Assembly (NCBI RefSeq): GCF_001278055.1
Contig: NZ_CP010802.1
Location: 496,001 to 560,000 of the forward strand
DNA: 64,000 bases
Source of the DNA: Desulfuromonas soudanensis
Lineage (GTDB): Bacteria > Desulfobacterota > Desulfuromonadia > Desulfuromonadales > WTL
Reading direction: 5' to 3'
Shown here: piece after piece, positions 1-6,020 of the stretch
Numbering within the stretch: position 1 is the stretch's first letter
Layout: every line of letters starts with the position of its first letter
Made by a program: the position numbers and the translations under genes
Notes under the pieces: generated by a model
Seen by the model: the letters and a program-made list of their open reading frames with translations, nothing else
Databases searched by the model: none
Told to the model about the DNA's origin: nothing

Positions 1-248
1 TGGTGCTGGCGGTGGAGAGGGAGAAGGAAACGGCACCGAAGGAACTCTCGGGGATGTCCATCGTCGGCAACGACGAAGCCCCGAAATCCCTGTATATCGT
101 TCCCTGGAAGAGCTCCGAAATCGGAGTGGAGACCAGTTTGAACAGGACGGCAAATGAGGGGGACGAACCGGTGGACCGGGACGTCTTCAAACGGCAGCTC
201 GATTTCTACGAAGTCAGCAAAACCAATAAATCCGGGAGGATCAAGTAA
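1..248 (+). CDS. C-terminal end of an unidentified protein (cut by window edge)
   Basis: An open frame (codons in phase with position 3) enters from the left edge and ends in TAA at 246-248. The visible 80 or so residues are hydrophilic, with no membrane segment or motif I recognise. The stop overlaps the next start (TAATG), so it is translationally coupled to the TolQ-like gene and is probably part of the same envelope-motor operon. The true start and length lie outside the window. I cannot assign a function. Confidence 0.6.
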   Translation, partial: VLAVEREKETAPKELSGMSIVGNDEAPKSLYIVPWKSSEIGVETSLNRTANEGDEPVDRDVFKRQLDFYEVSKTNKSGRIK

Positions 249-901
249 TGGAAATCATCTATTCAATGGTGGCGTTTTTTCAAAAGGGCGGGCTCTTCAT
301 GTACCCCATCCTCATCGTCTTTGCCGTCGGCATGGCCATCGCCGTCGAGCGCTGGGTCCAGTTGAACCTGATCCGGCAAAGAAACCGCAAGATGTGGGGG
401 CAGGTGCAGCCGCTCCTCGCCGAGGGGGATTTCGACCAGGCGCGGGAGATGACCAACGACGACAAATCGACTATCGCCCAGATGCTGAGCATGGGGCTGG
501 CGCGCCAGGGGGCGGTCCGCCGTCGTGAAGACATCGAGATCGCCATGGAAGAGTGCATGATGGAGATCATCCCCCAGCTGGAAAAACGCACCCCCTACAT
601 CGCGCTCCTCTCCAACATCGCCACCCTCCTCGGGCTCCTCGGCACCATCATGGGGCTGATCGAGGCCTTCACCGCGGTGGCCAACGCCAACCCCGCCGAG
701 AAGGCCGACCTCCTCTCCGCCAGCATCTCGGTGGCCATGAACACCACCGCCTTCGGCCTGATGGCGGCAATCCCGCTCCTTCTCCTGCACGCCAAGCTGA
801 CCTCGACCACAGGCCAGATCGTCGACAGCCTGGAGATGGCCTCGGTCAAGGCGCTCAACTCCATCTCCAATTCTTCCAAGCGTCAGTTCCCGGCGGGGTG
901 A
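248..901 (+). CDS. MotA/TolQ/ExbB family proton channel protein
   Basis: A 217-residue inner-membrane protein of the TolQ/ExbB/MotA family, the proton-conducting stator subunit that works with ExbD-type partners to energise an envelope process. A first membrane segment lies near residues 15-35. A cytoplasmic loop follows, then two long hydrophobic segments near residues 115-140 and 155-180, with the family pattern of small residues and Thr (TLLGLLGT, MNTTAFGL). It begins with ATG inside the preceding stop (TAATG) and is followed 2 bases later by the first ExbD gene. The context (TolQ, two ExbD, one TonB/AgmX-like protein) resembles the AglRQS/Glt-type motors of delta-proteobacteria rather than the canonical Tol-Pal operon. 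The cargo process is not known from sequence. Confidence 0.88.
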   Translation: MEIIYSMVAFFQKGGLFMYPILIVFAVGMAIAVERWVQLNLIRQRNRKMWGQVQPLLAEGDFDQAREMTNDDKSTIAQMLSMGLARQGAVRRREDIEIAMEECMMEIIPQLEKRTPYIALLSNIATLLGLLGTIMGLIEAFTAVANANPAEKADLLSASISVAMNTTAFGLMAAIPLLLLHAKLTSTTGQIVDSLEMASVKALNSISNSSKRQFPAG

Positions 902-903
902 TC

Positions 904-1395
904 ATGGCCAGACGATCTCATTCACGACGGCGGAGCAAGGACGCACCGGACCTGGACATCACCTCTTTTTTGAACCTGATGGTGGTCCTGATCCCGTTTC
1001 TCCTCATCAGTGCCGTCTTCTCTCGGGTGACGATCCTCGAGCTGAGCGTACCGACCACCGCCGGCGGCGCGGCCGTGGGGCAGCAGAATTTCAGTATCGA
1101 AGTGATCGTCCGCCGAGCCGGGCTGGAAATTGCCAACGGGGCCACGGTCGAGGCGGCGATTGCCAAAAAGGACGATGAGTACGACCTGAAGAAGCTCTCG
1201 GAAATGCTCATTCGCCTCAAGGCCGATTACCCGGAGAAGGAGGATGCGACGGTTCTGATGGAACCGGACATCGAATATAACTACCTGGTCCAGATCATGG
1301 ACACGGTGCGCAGTGCCGAAATCCGGGTGGAAGGAAGTGAAGAGGTCAAGAAAATGGTCCTCTTCCCCAACATATCCATTGGAGATGCCCCATGA
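904..1395 (+). CDS. ExbD/TolR family protein, copy 1
   Basis: A 163-residue biopolymer-transport protein of the ExbD/TolR family. It has a short basic cytoplasmic N-terminus, then one membrane segment near residues 22-42 that begins with the family signature of an acidic residue before the helix (DLDITSFLNLMVVLIPF). The Asp there is the proton-coupling residue in ExbD/TolR. The rest is a periplasmic domain ending in a short predicted beta/alpha fold. The ATG at 904 lies 2 bases after the TolQ-like stop. The frame is also open for a long way upstream, but that stretch overlaps the channel gene and is not coding. It overlaps the next ExbD gene by 4 bases (ATGA). Confidence 0.87.
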   Translation: MARRSHSRRRSKDAPDLDITSFLNLMVVLIPFLLISAVFSRVTILELSVPTTAGGAAVGQQNFSIEVIVRRAGLEIANGATVEAAIAKKDDEYDLKKLSEMLIRLKADYPEKEDATVLMEPDIEYNYLVQIMDTVRSAEIRVEGSEEVKKMVLFPNISIGDAP

Positions 1396-1886
1396 GAGAG
1401 TCGAGGCGCATGCGACGGATGTCGCGAAACAAAAAGAAGGGGACGTTTCTCAACCTGACCTCGCTCATGGATGTCTTTACCATTCTGGTCTTCTTTCTCC
1501 TCTCCAACTCTTCGGCCAGCGAAGTGGTGACGACACCCAAGGAGATCAAGCTCCCCGATTCGATCGTCGAGGCCAAACCGCGGGAAACCGTGGTGATCAT
1601 GGTGACTCCGGAGGCGGTGCTGATTCAGGGGGATGCCATCATCGGGACGTCCGAACTGCTGAAACAGGGGAACGATCAGATCCCGGCCATCATGAAGCGT
1701 CTCGACGACCTGCAGCGCAACATCATCGGGATCAACACCCGGACGGCCGTCGACAGCCAGGAAGTCACCATCCTGGCCGACCGAACGATACCGTTCAGTG
1801 TCCTCAAGAAAATAATGTCAAGCTGCACGCTTTCCGGATACGGGAAAATATCCCTGGCAGTCATCCAGAAAGCCTCTCAGGGTTAG
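1392..1886 (+). CDS. ExbD/TolR family protein, copy 2
   Basis: A second ExbD/TolR-like protein of 164 residues. A basic N-terminus (about 18 residues, rich in Arg/Lys) precedes a membrane helix with the acidic entry residue in LTSLMDVFTILVFFLL. A periplasmic domain of about 115 residues follows. Two non-identical ExbD subunits after one TolQ subunit is the arrangement of the Myxococcus AglR-AglQ-AglS motor, which suggests a heteromeric stator; this is inference. The start overlaps the previous stop by 4 bases. The stop is one base before the GTG start of the TonB-like gene, so all four genes are probably cotranscribed and coupled. Confidence 0.86.
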   Translation: MRESRRMRRMSRNKKKGTFLNLTSLMDVFTILVFFLLSNSSASEVVTTPKEIKLPDSIVEAKPRETVVIMVTPEAVLIQGDAIIGTSELLKQGNDQIPAIMKRLDDLQRNIIGINTRTAVDSQEVTILADRTIPFSVLKKIMSSCTLSGYGKISLAVIQKASQG

Positions 1887-1887
1887 A

Positions 1888-3306
1888 GTGGACTCCGTGG
1901 ATACTTCCCCATTGTTACAGGAATTGGAGCCTCTGAACGCGCGGATCGAGCAGGTGCGGGGGATCATTGCGACCCTCGAAGGCGATCTGGCTCATGCAGA
2001 GGCAGAGCTCGAGACGTTTTCTCTCGACAAGCAGCGGTTCGAGGCTTTGCAGGATGTTTGTACTGCCCTCGACAAGCTGACCGAGCTGGAGGCCGAAGAG
2101 CTCTTTTGGAACGAACTGCCGCAGATCGGGGACAGATCCGGACATCTGGGGCGGCTTCGGGAGCGTATTTCCAAGTTCGCCGAGGAAATCCGGGGATTTG
2201 AGGAGATACAGAAATCCCTCAAGGCGCGGATCGAGACCCGCCGCTTCGAGCTGGAGGACCTTCACGAAGAAGTCCACGATGCCTACGCCCGCGAAGAGAG
2301 GCGCAAGGAAGAACTCGTCATCGAGCGGGAGATTTCCCCGGTCCCTTCGCGCCCGATCATCATGCCCTGGAACTCGGACAGCGAGAGCGAAAAGCACTTC
2401 CGCCGCTCCATGCTCCTGGCGCTCCTCCTCTGTTTCGCCTTTGGGTCTCTTATCCACTGGGTGACGGTGCCGGTGGTCGACCGTTATTCTTCGGTGGTGG
2501 AAATTCCCGAGCGCCTGGCCATGCTGGTGAAAAAGGAACCGCCCAAGCCGGAACCGGTACCCGAGAAGATCGTCGAAGAGGTCAAACCGGAACCGGAAGA
2601 GAAGAAACCGGACAAAACGAAAAAAACCCCGGAAAAGGAAGCGCCCAAGGTCCCTTCCGCCGTCGCCGAGACCAAGGCTGCACGGAAAAAGGCCGAAAGC
2701 ACGGGTGTCCTCGCCTTCAAAAACACCTTTTCCGAGCTGATGGACGAAACCCCCGTCGCCAAGCTCGGAAGCCAGGCCCGTCTGAGCAAGGATGCGCCGA
2801 GAGCGGCGGGACAGGCCCGTCCCCAGCGTTCGCTGGTGGCCATGCAGGGGAAGGGGTCCAGCGGCGGGATAGGCAATGCCACCGTCAGCCGCAACGTCGG
2901 CGGCGGGGGGACGGGCGACCGGATCGGCGGCGTCGGCTTTGCCCGGGTTGAAAGCTCCGTGGCCGGGCTCGCCGAAGAGGGAGGGCGCCGGGTGAGCGAC
3001 GGACCGGGCGCGTCGCGCACCGACGAGGAAATCCAGATCGTTTTCGACCGCTACAAGGCGACGCTCTATCGGATCTACAACAAGGAGTTGCGCAAGGACC
3101 CGACCTTGCGCGGAAAGATCCTGCTCAAGATCACCATCGAACCGGGAGGGGAGGTCTCCCTGTGCAAAGTGGAGTCCACCGACCTCGCTTCCCCCGAGCT
3201 GGTGGCCCAGATTGTCGACCGCGTCGAGAAGTTCAACTTCGGCCCGAAGGACGGGGTGCCGAAAACGACCATCCTCTACCCGATCGACTTCCTCCCTGCC
3301 GGGTAG
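1888..3306 (+). CDS. TonB-like protein with AgmX/PglI-type C-terminal domain
   Basis: A 472-residue protein, GTG start one base after the ExbD stop. Residues 1-150 are charged and predicted coiled coil (leucine/glutamate heptads). A single membrane helix lies near residues 172-192 (LLALLLCFAFGS). A Pro/Glu/Lys-rich periplasmic stretch (repeated KPEP-type units, residues 210-260) follows, as in TonB. After a Gly-rich linker comes a C-terminal domain of about 100 residues (FDRYKATLYRIYNKELRK ... GKILLKITIEPGGEV) that matches the AgmX/PglI-type TonB-C variant found in gliding-motor clusters. It presumably transmits motor force across the periplasm. An N-terminal cytoplasmic coiled coil of this size is unusual for TonB and may dock to a cytosolic partner. 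Confidence 0.8.
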   Translation: MDSVDTSPLLQELEPLNARIEQVRGIIATLEGDLAHAEAELETFSLDKQRFEALQDVCTALDKLTELEAEELFWNELPQIGDRSGHLGRLRERISKFAEEIRGFEEIQKSLKARIETRRFELEDLHEEVHDAYAREERRKEELVIEREISPVPSRPIIMPWNSDSESEKHFRRSMLLALLLCFAFGSLIHWVTVPVVDRYSSVVEIPERLAMLVKKEPPKPEPVPEKIVEEVKPEPEEKKPDKTKKTPEKEAPKVPSAVAETKAARKKAESTGVLAFKNTFSELMDETPVAKLGSQARLSKDAPRAAGQARPQRSLVAMQGKGSSGGIGNATVSRNVGGGGTGDRIGGVGFARVESSVAGLAEEGGRRVSDGPGASRTDEEIQIVFDRYKATLYRIYNKELRKDPTLRGKILLKITIEPGGEVSLCKVESTDLASPELVAQIVDRVEKFNFGPKDGVPKTTILYPIDFLPAG

Positions 3307-3344
3307 CCGGAGGCAAATTGAAAAAGGGGGGAAAACCTTTTTGT

Positions 3345-3441
3345 CCGCAGATTACGCAGATGAACGCAGATAAAACAGGATCAACCCTTTGATGCTTTTT
3401 GTTTAAGGCCTTCATCTGCGCCCATCTGCGTCATCGGCGGA
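3345..3441. repeat. CGCAGAT-type intergenic inverted repeat
   Basis: CCGCAGATTACGCAGATG and an adjacent CGCAGAT unit at 3345-3371 are mirrored by ATCTGCGCCCATCTGCG at 3414-3430 and a GGCGGAT end, giving a large imperfect inverted repeat in the gap after the motor operon. The right edge of the window (63989-63996) carries a fragment of the same word. Such CGCAGAT words are widespread intergenic repeats in environmental bacteria. I see no coding potential. Function unknown. Confidence 0.6.
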
Positions 3442-3462
3442 TAGATGCCTTTTGGGTTCTCA

Positions 3463-3879
3463 TCACCTCTCCCCGGCCGCAACCAAGAGATTCATGGCCG
3501 CAATCTCTTCCGGGGTCGGCGCCCACTCGAAGGGGTTGCGGGTCTTCTTCCGGAAGAGGCGGTGGGTGTCGAGGAGGTCCTGGTCGGAAGTCACCCGGGC
3601 CAGGTCGGTCAGGGCGGTGGTCAGGGCCGAGCATAAGGTGTATTTTTTTGTTTCGCCGCTGCGGATGAATCCCCGGCGGTCAAAACGGAAACGCACGGCG
3701 GTCAGGGGAGCGCCGCCCACCACCTCTTCATCCCTGCGTACCTCGACGCTGGCGAAGCGCACCCGGCGCCGGGCCTCCCCCGGGAGAGGGACGCGGCGGT
3801 CGTAGATCTTCCAGAAGAGCTCCGTTGGGAGAGGTTCGGGGCGGTTCTGATCGGAAAAAACAAAGTAGCGGATTTCCAT
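3463..3879 (-). CDS. Hypothetical protein, 138 aa
   Basis: A soluble 138-residue protein without signal peptide or membrane segment. I chose the ATG at 3879 (MEIRYFVFSDQ) because a strong GGGAGGAG lies 7 bases upstream. An in-frame extension to 3921 would lack a good ribosome site and overlap the upstream gene. The sequence is rich in Arg, with a beta-like first half (RVRFASVEVRRDE, LTAVRFRFDRRGF) and a helical end. No family is recognised. It forms a two-gene unit with the 96-residue protein just upstream, which ends at 3896. Expression as a pair suggests related roles, but none can be named. Confidence 0.7.
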   Translation of the reverse strand: MEIRYFVFSDQNRPEPLPTELFWKIYDRRVPLPGEARRRVRFASVEVRRDEEVVGGAPLTAVRFRFDRRGFIRSGETKKYTLCSALTTALTDLARVTSDQDLLDTHRLFRKKTRNPFEWAPTPEEIAAMNLLVAAGER

Positions 3880-3895
3880 GATCCATCTCCTCCCT

Positions 3896-4186
3896 TCAGT
3901 GCCGGTCTGCGGACGGGGCAAAGAGTGCCGGCGGCGCCGCCCCCGCCCCTTCGATCAGACGTGCCTCGACATAGTCGATGAGCCCCTCCCGGTCGACGAA
4001 CTGCAAGAGGAGATCGGCGACCATGCGGCTGCAGAGCCGCTCGATGGCGCCCTCGTCCAGTTCGGGGCGGCCGCGCCGCAACCGGAGACGAAGCCCCTCG
4101 AAAAGGGGGAGCTGTTCCTCCTTCCGGTAATCGTCGAGAGAAATGATCCTCCCCTCCCGGGCTCTCCCCTGTCCCCTGACTCTCAT
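3896..4186 (-). CDS. Hypothetical protein, 96 aa
   Basis: A 96-residue soluble protein with a perfect AGGAGGGG ribosome site 3 bases before its ATG. The middle is predicted helical and contains LCSRMVADLLLQFVDREGL, the sort of amphipathic helix seen in small regulatory or adaptor proteins. The N-terminus is basic (RVRGQGRAREGR). It precedes the 138-residue hypothetical gene on the same strand, with 16 bases between its stop and that start. I do not recognise a family and infer only that the two are cotranscribed. Confidence 0.65.
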   Translation of the reverse strand: MRVRGQGRAREGRIISLDDYRKEEQLPLFEGLRLRLRRGRPELDEGAIERLCSRMVADLLLQFVDREGLIDYVEARLIEGAGAAPPALFAPSADRH

Positions 4187-4655
4187 CGTCCCCTCCTTTC
4201 TTCCCGTCCTCGCAACCGGCCGCGCACGATCCGCCCCTTCAAGGTGAGCGGTCTCTTGCCCTCTCTATTGAGCAAGGGGGGTGCCAAGGGCGGATGATTT
4301 CGGTAAGTAGCCGATTTAAGTGGTATTTTTTACTGACAGGCAGGAAAGCAAAGGTCGCTGGGGGTGTAACCCCAAAACCGCCAAAGGGGAAGGTCTTCCT
4401 GAAATGTTCGCTGGAGACGGGGAAGGGAGAACCGTGTCGCCGGCACGGCCCGGACAACCAAAGTTACACCCCTTCTCTCTCCGTCCGGGGCCGTGAGGCC
4501 GAAAGGGACGCGCAAACGGATTGCCCGGGAAACAGGATTGACAGGGAGCAGGATTCTCTTGTTTTTTTGCCGGATTCTACTGGCCGAACAATCATTGGAC
4601 ATCCGGGAAAAGATGCCATAGATTAGCGATTCCCTGTGGGATGAAAGGAGCTTGT
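4187..4655. other. Intergenic region, no gene seen
   Basis: About 470 bases between divergently oriented genes. It holds a GC-rich AAGGGGGGTGCCAAGGGC fragment near 4272, resembling the palindromic repeats seen later in the window, and a pair GGTGTAACCCC (4367) / GTTACACCCC (4462). Short frames here show no ribosome site and poor codon pattern. A weak promoter-like pair TTGGAC...ATAGAT (about 4594-4622) precedes the lipoprotein gene. Confidence 0.5.
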
Positions 4656-5939
4656 ATGTCTCGAATCTGTAGTTTTGCTGCTCTGTTCTTTCTCTGTGCC
4701 TGCAGTGGCGGCGACACGACTGCCTACGACCTCGGGCCAGGCGGGTCAGACCCGGATCTTTCGGATATTTCGGTTTATGTCTCCGACGGCTCTTATGCCG
4801 AGGTTCTCAAGGCCTGCTCGACCGCTGATATGGCGGGTTTATGCACCCTGGGCACCCTGCCGCTGATCGGCGACGAGTCCCCCACCCCGACGATTCCCGA
4901 CGTGATGAGCCGGGTCCTTGTATCCCATCCATGGATGGCCGTCCGCTTTGAAGAGGTCCTGAATAACCTTCCCCCCGATATGCTGACCCTGTTCAAGGGG
5001 GTGACTGCAATCGTCATCGACAGTGACATCCGTCCGTCCTTCTACTCCGCCGGGACGGCCGCCATCTATCTCGACCCGGCCAGCCTCTGGCTGACTAACG
5101 AAGAGAAGGCGACCATCTCCAGGGCCGCCGACTATCGCAGTAATTTCGGCGCCGACCTGCAATTCATCGACCTCTGGCGGTACGTCAAGGGCAACGACTA
5201 CGCCTATGCCTCGTACTCGCTCACCGGCACGGAAACCCGGCAGCTCAGCGACCTCACCTTTCCGCTCGCCCGCCTCCTCTACCATGAACTGGCGCACGCC
5301 AACGACCTGCTGCCGCCGGGATCCCAGCCGGCACTCGACCTGCAGATGACCCCCTACCAGGCGATCCTTTCCCTGGCCGACGTGACGATCGCCGAGCGCC
5401 TCCATGCTGCCTCCCCTCTGACCTCGGAGCTCTGGCTCAGCCTCGCCCAGGTTCTTTACCGGGGCGTACCGGCGACCCCGGAGCAGATCGACTATTCCGC
5501 AGATGTTGTCGGAGATTCTTTTGCCAGCGATGTCGCCAACGAAACCTACAGTTACTCATCCAAATACGAAGACGTTGCCATGCTCTTTGAAGAGGCGATG
5601 ATGAAATATCATTTCGACATCGACCGGGACATCGCCTTCACCGATTTGCCGTTGACGATTACGCCAACATGCGACGACTATCGCGTCCGGTGGGGGGTGA
5701 GAAACCGTCTCGGCGACCCGGTCGTTAAGCCGCGGGCGGAATTTGTTGCCGCCGCACTCCTCCCCGGCGTGGACTTAGGCACCTTCTTCGCCGATTTCCC
5801 GACTCCGACATCGATGGCGATAGACCAGGGATGGTGCAGCAACCTGACTCTCCTCGCCGTTGCTCACCAGGGATTGGCACCGAAAAAAGAGATTCATCCC
5901 GACCAGTTCCGGCAGGATCTGCTGTTGCCGGGAGATTGA
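4656..5939 (+). CDS. Lipoprotein with HExxH-type zinc-binding motif (putative metallopeptidase)
   Basis: A 427-residue exported lipoprotein. The start at 4656 (MSRICSFAALFFLCACSGG) is preferred because AAAGGAG lies 5-8 bases before it; an ATG at 4641 is in frame but overlaps that ribosome site. The signal peptide ends at a lipobox-like LCAC/CACS with the lipidated Cys near residue 15. About 210 residues in, the sequence ARLLYHELAHAND has an HExxH zinc-peptidase signature, and several conserved-looking acidic residues follow. The zincin family is not identifiable by eye and the third ligand is not certain. It stands alone between divergent and convergent neighbours and ends just before a strong bidirectional terminator. 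Confidence 0.7.
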   Translation: MSRICSFAALFFLCACSGGDTTAYDLGPGGSDPDLSDISVYVSDGSYAEVLKACSTADMAGLCTLGTLPLIGDESPTPTIPDVMSRVLVSHPWMAVRFEEVLNNLPPDMLTLFKGVTAIVIDSDIRPSFYSAGTAAIYLDPASLWLTNEEKATISRAADYRSNFGADLQFIDLWRYVKGNDYAYASYSLTGTETRQLSDLTFPLARLLYHELAHANDLLPPGSQPALDLQMTPYQAILSLADVTIAERLHAASPLTSELWLSLAQVLYRGVPATPEQIDYSADVVGDSFASDVANETYSYSSKYEDVAMLFEEAMMKYHFDIDRDIAFTDLPLTITPTCDDYRVRWGVRNRLGDPVVKPRAEFVAAALLPGVDLGTFFADFPTPTSMAIDQGWCSNLTLLAVAHQGLAPKKEIHPDQFRQDLLLPGD

Positions 5940-5962
5940 CGGTCCCGAGCGAACCGGACCCA

Positions 5963-6006
5963 TAAAAAAAGCCCCGGGAGCGTTGTCGCTCCCGGGGCTT
6001 TTTTTT
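5963..6006. terminator. Bidirectional rho-independent terminator
   Basis: A-run, then a 13-bp perfect stem AGCCCCGGGAGCG / CGCTCCCGGGGCT with loop TTGT, then a run of eight T. It works for both the lipoprotein gene (+) and the convergent DUF748 gene (-). Confidence 0.93.
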
Positions 6007-6020
6007 GTCGGTGAAAAAAA

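Noticed and set aside
4294-4626. 110-codon open frame in the gap before the zinc-motif lipoprotein
   Set aside because: No ribosome site, repeat-like sequence at its start and amino-acid composition unlike real genes.
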